A stretch of DNA of 64,000 bases, taken from contig CM049313.1 of assembly GCA_026874595.1 (NCBI GenBank), positions 54,210,659 through 54,274,658 of the forward strand, in the 5' to 3' direction. This stretch comes from Sipunculus nudus. Lineage: Eukaryota; Annelida; Sipuncula; Golfingiida; Sipunculidae. Positions 35,401-49,181 of the stretch are shown in pieces. A model generated the notes under the pieces. It saw only the letters and a program-made list of their open reading frames with translations. It had not been told where the DNA came from and searched no databases. Every line of letters begins with the position of its first letter. The first letter of the stretch is position 1. The position numbers and the translations under genes were made by a program.

Positions 35401-38400
35401 GTACAGTGAAACAGTGTGCTCATTTTGCATTTCAAGGGTTAGGGTTTCACTCATATTTATGTGACAGGCACACTGTACAGTGACACAGGGTGCTCATCTT
35501 GTATTTCAAGGGTTAGGGTTTCACTCATATCTATGTGACAGGCACATTGTACAGTGAAACAGTGTGCTCATCTTGCATTTCAAGGGTAAGGGTTTCACTC
35601 ATATTTATGTGACAGGCACACTGTACAGTGACACAGGGTGCTCATCTTGTATTTCAAGGGTAGGGTTTTACTCATATCTATGTGACAGGCACATTGTACA
35701 GTGACACAGTGTGCTCATCTTGTATTTCAAGGGTTAGGGTTTCCCCATATCTATGTGACAGGCACATGGTACAGTGACACAGTTTGCTCATTTTGTATTT
35801 CAAGGGTTAGGGTTTCATCCATATCTATATGACAGCCATATTTTTAATATTGTGACACAGTGTACTCATCTTGTATTAAAGGGTTAAGGTTTTACCTATA
35901 TCTTTATGACAGCTGTATTTTTAATTTTGAGACACAGCATGCTCATCTTGTATTTCAAGGGTTACAATTTCAGCCACATCTATGTAACAGGCACATTGTA
36001 CAGTGACACTGTGCTAATCTTGTATTTTAAGGGTTAGGGTTTCACCCATATCTATGTGAAAGACACATTTCACAGTGATACTCATTCAATTTGATTCAGC
36101 CTTTTGAAATCAGTTAGGCAAAAGCTAAACAAAAGGCCTATTGGCCAGCAATATACTATTGTGACTAGTGTATTCATCTTGTATTTCAAGGGTTAGGGTT
36201 TTATCCATATCTATATGACAGCCACATTGTATTGTGAAACAGTAAGCTCATCTTGTATTTCAAGGGTTAGGGTTTTACCTACATCTAAATGACAGCCATA
36301 TTTTTAATATTGTGACACAGCATGCTCATCTTGTATTCCAAGGGTTAAGGTTTTACCTATATCTTTATGACAGCTGTATTTTTAATATTGTGACACAGCA
36401 TGCTCATCTTGTATTTCAAGGGTTAGGGTTTCAGCCATATCTATGTGACAGGCACATTGTACAGTGACACAGTGTGCTCATTTGTATTTAAGGGTTAGGG
36501 TTTACCCATATCTATGTGACAGGCACATGGTACAGTGACAGTGTGCTCATTTTGTATTTCAAGGGTTAGGGTTTCACCCATATCTATATGACAGCCATAT
36601 TTTTAATATTGTGACACTGTGTACTCATCTTGTATTTCAAGGGTTAAGGTTTTACCTATATCTTTATGACAGCTGTATTTTTTATATTGTGACACAGCAT
36701 GCTCATCTTGTATTTCAAGGGTTACAATTTCAGCCACATCTATGTAACAGGCACATTGTACAGTGACACTGTGCTAATCTTGTATTTTAAGGGTTAGGGT
36801 TTTATCCATATCTATATGACAGCCACATTGTATTGTGAAACGGTAAGCTCATCTTGTCTTTCAAGGGTTAGGGTTTCACCTGTATCTATTTGACAGCCAT
36901 ATTTTTAATATTGTGATACAGTATGCTCATCTTGTATTTCAAGGGTTAAGTTTTACACCCATACCTATGTGACAGGCACATTGTACAGTGACACAGTGTG
37001 CTCATCTTGTATTTCAAGGGTTAGGGTTTCGCTCATATCTATGTAACAGGCATGTTCTACAGTGACAGTGTGCTCATCTTGTATTTCAAGGGTTGGGTTT
37101 CACTCATATCTATGTGACAGGCACATTGTACAGTGAAACAGTGTGCTCATCTTGCATTTCAAGGGTTAGGGTTTCACTCATATTTATGTGACAGGCACAC
37201 TGTACAGTGACACAGGGTGCTCATCTTGTATTTCAAGGGTAGGGTTTCACTCATATCTATGTGACAGGCACATTGTACAGTGACACAGTGTGCTCATCTT
37301 GTATTTCAAGGGTTAGGGTTTCCCCATATCTATGTGACAGGCACATGGTACAGTGACACAGTTTGCTCATTTTGTATTTCAAGGGTTAGGGTTTCACCCA
37401 TATCTATATGACAGCCATATTTTTAATATTGTGACACAGTGTACTCATCTTGTATTAAAGGGTTAAGGTTTTACCTATATCTTTATGACAGCTGTATTTT
37501 TAATTTTGTGACACAGTATGCTCATCTTGTATTTCAAGGGTTACAATTTCAGCCATATCTATGTAACAGGCTCATTGTACAGTGACACGGTGTGCTCATC
37601 TTGTATTTTAGGGGTTAGGGTTTCACCCATATCTATGTGAAAGACACATTTCACAGTGATACTCATTCACTTTGATTCAGCCTTTTGAAATCAGTTCGGC
37701 AAAAGCTAAACAAAAGGCCTATTGGCCAGCAATATACTATTGTGACTAGTGTATTCATCTTGTATTTCAAGGGTTAGGGTTTTATCCATATCTATATGAC
37801 AGCCACATTGTATTGTGAAACAGTAAGCTCATCTTGTATTTCAAGGGTTAGGGTTTCACCTATATCTAAATGACAGCCATATTTTTAATATTGTGACACA
37901 GTGTACTCATCTTGTATTTCAATAGTTAAGGTTTTACCTATATCTTTATGACAGCTGTATTTTTAATATTGTGACACAGCATGCTCATCTTGTATTTCAA
38001 GGGTTAGGGTTTAACCCTTATCTATGTGACAGGCACATTGTACAATGACACAGTGTGCTCATCTTGTATTTCAAGGGTTAGGGTTTTACTCATACCTATG
38101 TGACAGGAACATTGTACAGTGACACAGTGTGCTCATTTGTATTTCAAGGGTTAGGGTTTACCCATATCTATGTGACAGGCACATGGTACAGTGACATTGT
38201 GCTCATTTTGTATTTCAAGGGTTAGGGTTTCACCCATATCTATATGACAGCCATATTTTAAATATTGTGACACAGTGTACTCATCTTGTATTTCAAGGGT
38301 TAGGGTTTCCCTATATCTTTAAGACAGCTGTATTTTTAATATTGTGACACAGCATGCTCATCTTGTATTTCAAGGGTTAGGGTTTCATCCATATCTATAT

Positions 38401-39801
38401 GACAGGCACATTGTACAATGACACAGTGTGCTCATCTTGTATTTCAAGGGTTAGGGTTTTACTCATACCTATGTGACAGGAACATTGTACAGTGACACAG
38501 TGTGCTCATTTGTATTTCAAGGGTTAGGGTTTACCCATATCTATGTGACAGGCACATGGTACAGTGACATTGTGCTCATTTTGTATTTCAAGGGTTAGGG
38601 TTTCACCCATATCTATATGACAGCCATATTTTAAATATTGTGACACAGTGTACTCATCTTGTAATTCAAGGGTTAGGGTTTACCTATATCTTTAAGACAG
38701 CTGTATTTTTAATATTGTGACACAGCATGCTCATCTTGTATTTCAAGAGTTACAATTTCAGCCATATCTATGTAACAGGCACATTGTACAGTGACACAGT
38801 GTGCTCATCTTGTATTTTAAGGGTTAGGGTTTTATCCATATCTATATGACAGCCACATTGTACAGTGACACAGTGTGCCCATCTTGTATTTCAAGGGTTA
38901 GGGTTTACCCATATCTATGTGACAGGCACATTGTACAGTGACAGTGTGCTCATTTTATATATTAAGGGTTAGGGTTTCACTCATATCTATGTGACAGGCA
39001 CACTGTACAGTGACACAGTGTGCTCATTTTGTATTTCAAGGGTAGGGTTTCACTCATATCTACGTGACAGGCACATTGTACAGTGACACAGTGTGCTCAT
39101 CTTGTATTTCAAGGGTTAGAGTTTACCCATATCTATGACAGGCACATGGTACAGTGACACAGTGTGCTTATTTTGTATTTCAAGGGTTAGGGTTTCACCC
39201 ATATCTATATGACAGCCATATTTTTAATATTGTGACACAGTGTACTCAACTTGTATTTCAAGGGTTAAGGTTATACCTATATCTTTATGACAGCTGTATT
39301 TTCAATATTGTCACACAGCATGCTCATCTTGTATTTCAAGGGTTACAATTTCAGCCATATCTATGTAACAGGCACATTGTACAGTGACACAGTGTGCTCA
39401 TCTTGTATTTTATGGGTTAGGGTTTCACCCATATCTATGTGAAAGGCACATTTCACAGTGATACTCATTCACTTTGATTCAGCCTATTGAAATCAGTTGG
39501 AAAAAGCTAAAGAAAGGGCCTATTGGCCAGCAATATACTATTGTGACTAGTGTGTTCATCTAGTATTTCAAGGGTTAGGGTTTTATCCATATCTATATCA
39601 CAGCCACATTGTATTGTGAAACGGTAAGCTCATCTTGTATTTCAAGGGTAAGGGTTTCACCTATATCTATATGACAGCCATATTTTTAATATTGTGACAT
39701 AGTGTGCTCATATTGTATTTCAAGGGTTAGGGTTTCACTCATATCTATGTGACAGGCACACTGTACAGTGACACAGTGTGCTCATCTTGTATTTCAAGGG
39801 T

Positions 39802-39835
39802 TAGGGTTTCAACCATATATATGGTTGAAACCCTA
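39802..39835. repeat. 34-bp perfect palindrome inside the array
   Basis: The left arm TAGGGTTTCAACCATAT (39802-39818) is followed without spacer by its exact reverse complement. It lies inside one unit of the array, which then resumes in normal orientation about 8 bp later. Confidence 0.98.
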
Positions 39836-40183
39836 TGCACATCTTGTTTTTCAAGGATTACAATTTCAGCCATATCTATGTGACAGTCACATTGTTCAGT
39901 GACACAGTGTGCTCATCTTGTATTTCAAGGGTTAGGGTTCCACCTATATCTATATGACAGCCACACTGTATTGTGACACACCATGTTCATCTTGTATTTC
40001 ACGAGTTAGGGTTTCACTCTTATCTCTGTGACAAGCACATTTTACTTTGACAATGTGTGCACAGGTTGTAATTCAAGGGTTAGGCTTTCACCTGTATATA
40101 TGTGACAGGTATGTTTTACTGTGACATAGTGTGCTCTTTGTATTTCAAGGGTTATGGTTTCACCCATATCTATGTGACAGGCT

Positions 40184-42015
40184 AGAGGACAAAAATGGCG
40201 GGGTAAAAGTGGATGAGGGGGCTTTCTGCCATGACATCTCACCTTTATGGGTTCTGAAAGGGAGCTTTTTTCAAGCAAGGTACTTATTCTGTGACCCAGC
40301 CAAGATGTTTCAAACAAGTTCAAGTAATTGCCCAAAAAGGTTAAATAGGCATTGGTAACATAGCACAGTATTTCCATAGATCCTGTTATGATCATGAGAA
40401 ATTACCATTTTGACCATTTTCTAATGTTATAACCTAAGAAACGCTGAACAAACTATCAATTAGGCTACAAATAATGAATTCACACAAAGAATATATGATG
40501 TGAACTCATGAACCCAAACTGAACCCAAACTCTATGGTAAAGATTCATTTGGTATCCTTTGTGAGCAAGGCTTTGTATTAATAAGGTCAGAATTAAACAA
40601 ATATGTTGAGGGGGTTTATCAGTGCTAAGTTAAAACAGAATTTTTCTAGCTCATGTCAGGTGCTGTTAAAAGTATACTGAAAAGCTGACAATCGGTAAGG
40701 TGTATATCATGTGACAGCATACTTGTAGGCCAATGAGGTGTTGTCAGAACTGATGAAAATATTTGCATCCTTATAGAGCTTTGAAGGGTGTTCATCACTG
40801 AAGGATGTAACAGCACTCTGACTGCAAGCACACTGGTTGTAGACTCTCTAATGTCAGAGGGTGCTACATTGTGACAATTGGTTTTGATTACCTAGGGCAC
40901 TTTACTGACCAGAACAAGCAACAGCCATGAGATAGCAAAGTACTTGTATATATTCTATAGATTACTGGTCTTTGATGACTAAAAGCGGTAAAATTATATT
41001 GCACATGATTGTGCTCATTCAAGCATCAAGTTTTTGACCTTGCTATTGTTAGGGGATATAACAGAGATCAGCCACCCCCCCCCCCCCCACCCAATAGGAT
41101 GTAGGGCAACACCATCTTTCATCTTTGCATATGAACTTACTATCTCAGTTTCAAATTTTATACATTATTATGGTTCTGTGTGTAAATAAACAGTATGTAT
41201 GTCCAGGTGTGTATGTTAACTATAGTAAGAAAGCATGAGCAAATGTCTCATACTGTGCTGTGGCAACAATTCACAAACAAGAAGCTTATTCCCCCTCCTG
41301 TATTGGCACATACCATACTACGATAAGAAAACACTATATTTCATGTATATTTAACATGCCTGCAATGCCTGGTATGTAAATAGGCCCCTTTAATGCCTTA
41401 CATACATTTAACACACATATCAACAGATAAATTGTACAGAATTTTAAGTGTAGACAGACATTTTCTTTTAATATGATAAGGGGGAGGGAAGGGCTTTTGT
41501 CCTCTTTGTGTTGGGGGCCTTTGTTTGTACATCCCTCCACCACCCCATAATCAAAAGAACTTTAATGTTTTTCACCACCCAAAAAGATTATTTGCATATT
41601 TATTCATTGCACTAGGTAATAATGGCCACTCATTTGAAATCCAAATAAACCTTTCACTGACATTGGGTGGTTTACATGATCTTAAGGAATAATTGCCCAA
41701 CAGAACAAGTAAACCCTATCTGGCTGCTATTCCTTACCACATGAAATGGCAAAACTTGTAATTAGTGATATTTCAACTAGCTTTTGAGTAAATTAAACCA
41801 ATTCTGAACAAAACTAATTAGTGTAAAAATAAAAAAAAAAACACACCTGTGATAACACTGGCATCACACAAATGAAATGTATTCAAATTAAAGCAACTTT
41901 TTGAATTGGGAATTTGAATTGAATAAAAATTATTTGAATTGAACTGATATTTTTCTCCAGCACATTGAACTAAATCTGAATTGAAGTTTCATAAAATTTC
42001 TTGAATTGTAATTGA
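40184..42015. other. Unassigned sequence
   Basis: The array ends at 40183. A poly-C tract lies at about 41073-41088. The stretch near 41280-41350 has a diverged counterpart at 57925-58010. Degenerate TTGAATTG words fill 41890-42012, just before the next element. No gene is supported. Confidence 0.35.
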
Positions 42016-43204
42016 AACAAGGGACCCATGGGTCACTGTGCTCAGCTGAAGATGGCCTTGAAGGTAAAAATCTAAAATAATATCAAATGGAGATAAAATG
42101 AAAGAGGAAGAGGTAATATAGGCCAAGGTTGGTTTATATGATTGGTTGGTACTGATGACCAAGAAACTGTTGCAAATAATATTTTGTTACGTGACCATGT
42201 GTTTCCTAATGTTGAAACTGAAGCATGTGAGCAGTTTGTGAACAAAAGATCTGTACTGTTACCATGATCTGACGCACATTAGTTGGCTTTTTGATTAACT
42301 GTTGATATTTCAGTAGTCTACACATTTGTTCCATTGAATCTATTTTTTTTAAATATATATTATTAAATAAATATGTATTTTTTATTTTATGAAATGTATA
42401 CAGTTGAAATATAACTAATTAACAACATACATATAGGGCAAACAAAGCCTGATCTCCAATTCTGCTGAGGCAGGAAAATAATGAACAAATGTTTGTATTA
42501 GATCCTCATTTTTTTTATCACATCAATTATTTTTTATTATAAGTTTATATTTCTATACATTTCCAAAATAACATATATCTGAATATAAAAGTTGATTCAT
42601 AATTCTCAATTGCATCATCATAAATCACAATCTTGTCAGATAACACCACATCATGAATATAAGTGTTTATTTATTTTTTACCACAAAAATATATCTTTTA
42701 AATCTGCAAACAATAAATATATAAAAATAATACTTGATTTAGATTTCACAATTATAAACTGTCTTTATTTATCCATAATGTGCTTCATATTTTATAAATT
42801 GAAGCATGCTGGTGGGTTTAATTATATTTGTTAAAATCATTTAAAAGAAAATTGATTCTTAAAAATGCTGCATTAACACAACATGGCATCTTCTGGATTA
42901 CACCTTGAATTACTTTTTCAAGGAAAGTTTCTGTATATTGGAGTGGAAACAGCCATATAATTAAGGAGATACAGTGAAAACAATAACAATTACTGCACAA
43001 CACTTAATTCATGGGTTGGTTTTTTTAGGGGGGGGGATTGGGGTGGTGATATGAGAATAACTGTGCACCTGTCACAGCAGGGGATCTCCCAAAGTGACTG
43101 TAACAAATTAGAAACTCTGGCATGGCTGGCTTAGAGTGACCTGGAGTGGGACCCTGCATGTGTAATCTATAATCAAAGCAAATGACTACAATAGAGCCTC
43201 AAGG
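42016..43204 (+). mobile_element. Outermost element of nest 2 (first part)
   Basis: It starts with AACAAGGGACCCATGGGTCA, then GTGCTCAGCTGAAG, and matches the element at 16182 through its first 300 bp. It stops at CAATAGAGCCTCAAG, where a second element is inserted. The following sequence (TTCGATAACTAGCC) resumes at 44865. The boundary is supported because the inserted copy itself contains the uninterrupted version (AAGAGCCTCC to TTCAATAACTAGCC, near 44132-44160). Confidence 0.8.
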
Positions 43205-44864
43205 AACAAGGGACCCATTGGTCACATCGGTAAGCTGAATTTTGATAAATATTAGTAACTGCAAAATATTTTTATTTCTTTTGGTTTTTCATGTATATTA
43301 TCATTAGAAAAGCTATGGGAAAATGGCCCTGCTAAAATGAAACTCTGTAAATTATAGAATAATGGGCATGAGCTAAACCATTTAGTGATGCACCAAGGGA
43401 ACAAATAGGCCTACAGTAAGTGTTATATAAAAGTAATATTTCATAAACAAATAATGTGTGAAGGTAATTAAGTTTTCAAAAGTTAAATATATGGCCATAT
43501 GAGTTAAAAATTAATCCCACAAAGTTTGACCAATATTCCTAATTTTAATACTAAGTTAACAGTGTTATTCACACCTAGGCCCCGCCAACTTTAAGAGATA
43601 TGAATGAAAGGCTACAAAGTATTTATATTTTCTTAAATCTTGTCAATTAGCACTTACATTAGATCCTAATATTTGATCACATTTGAATATTAGGATTAAA
43701 TTCCTTAAATTTTTTTCTTTAAAAAAAAAACAAAATTGTCCGAGTGTCATCAAAAAGAATATATTTAATATTAAAATTAAAAGATTCATCTTGTTTATTA
43801 GTCCTGTGTATTGAAGGGGTGGGTGGGGGGAGGGGTCTCAGTTGTTACTGCTCGTTGCTGAAAAAATGTTAATTTTAAGATTCATCTAGTTCATAGTACA
43901 GGTCTGTTAACAGAATGGGGGGGGGGGGGGGGGGGGGGTTGCCAGAGAAAAAGGCTCCCTGTGGTATGGTCTTAACTGCGGACAGCCTGATCAAGCTCAA
44001 CTCAGTGGAGAGATGGCTTGCCCTGGTGATGGGATTGCATAACATTATGCCAACAGCCTGGGGAGCATATAGATGTGCACTGAATGACCTACAGTCACCT
44101 AAGTGGATTGCTTGACAATGTAAGGGAATACAGTAAGAGCCTCCAAAAAAATTCAATAACTAGCCTAATTTTGCAGCTTTTATTTTAAAATTTCAGATTT
44201 TAACAGATTAAATCTTTATGTGTACATGCTGTGAAAATTAAATCCACAGTACTTACAGGAAAAAAACGTGCCGTGGCCAAAGTTGGGCAAAATTTAAGGT
44301 ACCAATTTTATATTTTTGCCAATATTTAAAAAAATTTAACAGATTTTGATCTAATTTTTGTTATACAATTAAATTTTGATTGATTAAAGTTGTATTACTG
44401 GAAAAAAGTCCCTATCTTTAACACTTTTGGTCTTAAGTGACCGAATATCTTCCCTGATTTTTTTACAAAGTCCATTATGTTTCGGCCCATAACTTTTTTA
44501 AATGAAACAATACTGACTTAATTTCTGGCATGTACATAGGAACTATACAGAGGAACATTTATGGTAAATATGAAGGAAAACCAGATGAGTGGTTTTGATA
44601 TTAGCCAGTCTGAAGTGTGAAAATAGATTTCTAACAAAAAATTTAGGTTTTTCCTCAATATCTCGAAGGAACAAAGTCCTATTGACCCAATTTTTGGCAT
44701 GGTAGGAGATTTTGAGGACATCTAACTGTATGCCAAATTTCAGATTCGTAGGTCCAATGGTGTCGAAACATGCCAGTCTTACAGACATACATCCGGACGG
44801 ACGGACGGACGGACAATGGACCACAACTATAGCTCAGATGACTTATAGTCAGCTGAGCTAAAAA
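43205..44864 (+). mobile_element. Family II element, intact at both ends
   Basis: The 5' end is AACAAGGGACCCATTGGTCA; the 3' end is (ACGG)n, ACTATA (44826-44831), the hairpin TAGCTCAGATGACT / AGTCAGCTGAGCTA, then AAAAA. At 1.66 kb it is the best complete family II copy and the reference for the two split copies in nest 1. A 22-base poly-G run lies at 43917-43938. It encodes no protein. Confidence 0.85.
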
Positions 44865-45432
44865 TTCGATAACTAGCCTAATTTTCAAGCTTTTATTTTC
44901 AAATTTCAAATTAAAACAAATTTAATACTTATGTTTACATACTGTGAAAATTAAATCAATGGTGTACTTACAGGAAAAAAATGTGCCATGGTCAAAGTTG
45001 GGCAAAACTTTAGGTACTGATTTTATTTTTATGCTAATAACTTAAAAAAATTACAAAATTCAGATCTTATTTTGGGTAAACAATTGAATCTTAATTAAAC
45101 ATAGTTATATACTTGGGGAAAATAGACACAAGTTTCTGGCATACATGTACATAGGAACTATATAGAGGTATATTTATGGTAAATATGAGGAAAAACAGAT
45201 AAGTGGTTTTGTTATTAGACAGTCCTGAAGTGTGAAAATAGCTTTTTAATTAAAAGTTGTGGTTTTTCCTTAATTTCTCAAAGGAACAAAGTCAAAAAGA
45301 CCTAGTTTTTGGCTTGGTAGTTTTTTGTATTCCTAGGTCTTACGGTTTCAAAACTTGCCACATCTACAGACGGACGGATGGACAGATTGACTAACAACAG
45401 ACAATGGACCACGACTATAGCTCAGATGACTT
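44865..45432 (+). mobile_element. Outermost element of nest 2 (second part)
   Basis: It resumes with TTCGATAACTAGCC, runs through the usual 3' module with a short ACGG run, ACTATA (45414-45419) and the first arm of the hairpin, TAGCTCAGATGACT. The second arm is missing here and is found 8.6 kb downstream. Confidence 0.8.
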
Positions 45433-45799
45433 CCCTTATGAAAATGAAAAGTACTCACATATATGTGCCTTATATGTCCCTTATAAGGGCCTTAGATGTC
45501 CCTTATAAGGGACATATATTCCCATATAAATGCTGTGTATGTGAGTTATATTTATTTTGCAGCTACATGTTTAGTCAGGCATTGTTATATGTGAGTTATA
45601 AGGGAGTTGTATGTTTGTTATTTGCCAGTTAAAAAAAAAACAAGTTATAAGGGAGTTGGGCATGAGGCCATTCTGTATATTTCATTTATATGTGACTTGT
45701 ATGGGAGATATAAGGGAAGTGCACATGAAGGAGTTCTGTATATGTCAGTTATATGTCAGTTATAAGTTTATATACTTTGAGGCTTACTGTTCTACAAGA

Positions 45800-48700
45800 T
45801 AGGACTTACACATTTTCCAAGGGAACACAAATGCTGCAGAAACTTCTAAGTCTCAGCTCCATTATTGTTCTGAGAAAATGAATTTTAATTGAATAATCAA
45901 TACTGAAGAAGTATGTTAAAATGGGTATCAAAATAACCAGCTTCCTCAGAACTTTATGTTTATTAGAAAAATAATACTATAAATAAAGATTTTTTTCATC
46001 TGATTTATACTTTAAGAGGTGTAAACTATAGTAATCATGCATCCAGAAAAACATCATTTTCTCAAAATACAATACATAAAAATAATTTAACTATATTTCA
46101 TGTTGTTTGTAATAACCGCCATTGATAATTATAAGAAACAGTAATTCTTTTGGAATGTTGTGTATATACAAGTACTTCAGCATCCAAATGCAATTGATAA
46201 CTACTTCATAAATACAGAACAAAGGGTACTGATGTAGTGTGCCACTGACCAATTATGGTCACATAAGCATTAACCTAATATCATATTGGTTTTAGAAACA
46301 GCTAGAACAACCACGCTTTCCAGCTGTAAAATATATTGCCAAAACTCAACAGCATTGATCAAAGCATATGTACTTAAAAAAATATGTGTCTGCATTCTTA
46401 TTGTGACAATAACCAGCATTCTTCAGGTGCACTAATCAGTTATTTTCACAAGTATATGTTACACCCCCCCCCCCCCCCCCCAGCAGACAAGCTTGCTGTA
46501 CAGGCACTCTCTACAATCGACCTTTGACCTTACTGTACCCTGCCCTGGAATTGTGCATGGTGATGTCACATGAATGCTGTACAGGCTGTGCACATCAGCA
46601 GGACAAAGGCATGCAGATTCAGTTACATCTGAATCAGTGATAACATCCGGTAATAGTTAAGGAGTACCAATACATACTTTGAGTGACAAGTTCTTTGTCA
46701 AGCAGAAGGGGAATGTATCGCTGAAAATGTCTCATTGGTGAGTAATCTTGCATTACTTCAGTTATTTTTGCATATTAAACCAGTGATTGCATAAAGATGA
46801 CTTAACCCATCTTGGTTTGCCCTGCAAAAACACAATCTGTGCGTTTCAAGATAACATTTCCTAATTGGTGGCCCATTTTACAAAATACATTTTTGGACAA
46901 AAAGCTGATGCTGTTGCCCCTGTAAAGAGACAATTTGCATGTTCTATACTACAACAGGAACTGAGCTAAGAACAAATCCTTTTCACTGGTGCTATTTGCA
47001 ATTGGGTGTGGAAAAATCAAGAGTAAACAGCAGGCCCCAAATTTACATATTGATGTAATTTCTGAATGTCCCCAACCTGTGAAGAGATTATTAATCAACC
47101 TACATAAAGCTTCATCAGATCAGCATACAAATGTTACGAGTACCACATACTACCATTTAATTTGTTGGACCTTTGGCTATTGACCATGTTCTTATTTAGC
47201 TGAACTCTGGGCCATGAAAAGAAAAAGCTTCTACACATAAAGCCCTACAAGGTAATGATGTCCTCTTCATTTTCGAAAATGACTTGAATTTTTCTGTCTT
47301 GCTAGAGTGCATAAAAGTTATAATATGGTAAAAAATTATTATTTATATAATGCTCATAAGTTTTTCTTTCAGCCAAAGTAAACATTAAACACTGTTGATC
47401 ATTGTTGATTTTACAGCCACTGTCTCAATTTTGGTGAATGCTTTTTACAAAATTGAAGAGGGGTTTACTGTACTCAACCAAAACATTACAGCTAATCAAA
47501 TATTTTTTAACTATTGGGGTCTATCACACAAAAGCTCCTAAATTAAGCTTTAATTTGGTAATATGCCTTTCTACTTGTCATTTCCATAATCTGTAAACAC
47601 CACTTAATTTACAATTTTAAACATAAACACACTATGTTTGATAACAATCCATAAGCCATTCATATGTAGAATTTAATCTGAATGTGACATCAGAAGGTCA
47701 AGAACACTCTTACATAGGTTATGAGCACTTTAACTTTAATGGGCTTGGTCCTGTGACTTTTTTTTCATTTGAGGTTTCTTCTGAAATGTTCACTTTCATT
47801 ACAAAAGGAAAAGGCATAATGATTTGGGAATTCGTTTCACTAAGGATCAGATGATTGCATCATATACTATTTTGATTCCCAAAGAGAAATCAAATTAAAT
47901 TTACAGGGCAATCAAAAGTGGATTTTTTGCCCACCTTGAATAATTTCTTTTTAAGTAGTAGTGCCATTTCACCTTGAAAGGTCAAGACATCATTTCGAAC
48001 ATTACTGACCACCAAGATATCACTGATGTACTGTTTTAGTTAAATGATATGATGTGAGGTCCTGTTTTATGTTTATTTGTCTACTTAAATTTCAAAATAG
48101 GCATGGCTCAATGTTCATAATTATTTAATTCCAACAACCTTTGTTTCTATGATTTGTAATGGTTTCTTTACTTTTCATACAACCAGTATGAATAAATGGT
48201 GCTGAAAGTATAAGGAAAACCTAAATATGTCCAGCCCTTGCAAGAATTTTCTGGTAAGCATATTCAGTTTATCATATAAAGTAACATTTAAATCTTTAAG
48301 CAAAAGGGCAATATTATGATTTGTAGGGTTTTTTTATCTAATAGCTGGAGCATACAATATTTGAAGTGCAAATTTAGTGTTTAACATTTATGGTGATAGG
48401 GATATTCATATGACTGCTTACATGTTAAAATTGTTTCAACTGAGTAACCTACTTTCTGAGCCTATGAGCATCTTTAGGCCACAATGTCTATCCTGTGACC
48501 AGTATATTTGATAATCTTTAATGTTTGTATATACTCTGTATAACTAGAAAACTCTTCCTGTGTTAGTAATTGAGAAGTCCAACTGTATTTTCTTATAATC
48601 CTTAAATTTAAACAGGCATATTTCCAGAACACTTAAAACCCCTTTATAGAGAGTAGATTTAATTTCAGTGAAATCTTTTCTTTTTTTTTACTTGTGTTGC

Positions 48701-49180
48701 CTCCAGAAAATTTAAATGTTAAAAAGCACTACTAAGCATCATTGTCAAAAGTTTATCTTTAAACTTATTTGATTAAATAATTTATGTGAGCAGTAATGAC
48801 TATATGTGTATACTTAGACTGGTAACATTTTTTTTGCAGGTCAAACAGGAGGGGACTGAAAAGGATTTAGAGTGTGGCAAGGGTGTATATTTCCTTTCAG
48901 CCTTAATTCCCTAAAATGACAACTATCTCATATCTGACAGAACCAGGGAGTTTTAAATACTTATGAAAATATTATTTTCAGTTAATGAATGTGTAAATAA
49001 ACATTTATTTTGGATATTTTGTTTTCATACTTTTTTGTTTCATGTGTTTACATCCATATGACTGAATGAAGTTGATGACCCCCAGTGTGATCGAGGCCAG
49101 CTTTAATTTCAAGGAACTGCACAGTGAAGGAAGCTCACCACACACACACAGACCTTAATTACTATTGTCTACCATAATTT
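45800..49180. other. Unassigned interior of the 8.6-kb element
   Basis: A poly-C run lies at about 46465-46481. No frame above 64 codons exists and no RNA gene is recognised. A decayed transposase cannot be excluded by eye. Confidence 0.3.
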
Positions 49181-49181
49181 C

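Larger units (their letters stand above)
28950..40183. repeat. 11-kb array of about 74-bp units with telomere-like core
   Basis: About 140-150 head-to-tail units with the order GTGTGCTCATCTTGTATTTC, AAGGGTTAGGGTTTCAC, CATATCTATGTGACAGGC and ACATTGTACAGTGACACA. The core GGGTTAGGGTT is nearly two metazoan telomere units and is the best-conserved word. At least three variants interleave: one replaces GGGTTAGGGTT by GGGTTACAATT; one has ATATGACAGCCATATTTTTA; one has TTTATGACAGCTGTATTTTT. Units at both edges (28950-29160 and 40000-40183) are the most diverged, as expected when unequal exchange homogenises the middle. Reading frames inside are artefacts, because 74 is not a multiple of 3. Confidence 0.95.

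Noticed and set aside
28950-40183. CRISPR array or true telomere
   Set aside because: Units are adjacent without unique spacers, the sequence is eukaryotic, and the telomere-like core occurs once per 74 bp rather than as pure TTAGGG.
43875-44156. Frames across the poly-G run encoding poly-Gly or poly-Pro
   Set aside because: They are homopolymer artefacts inside the family II element.
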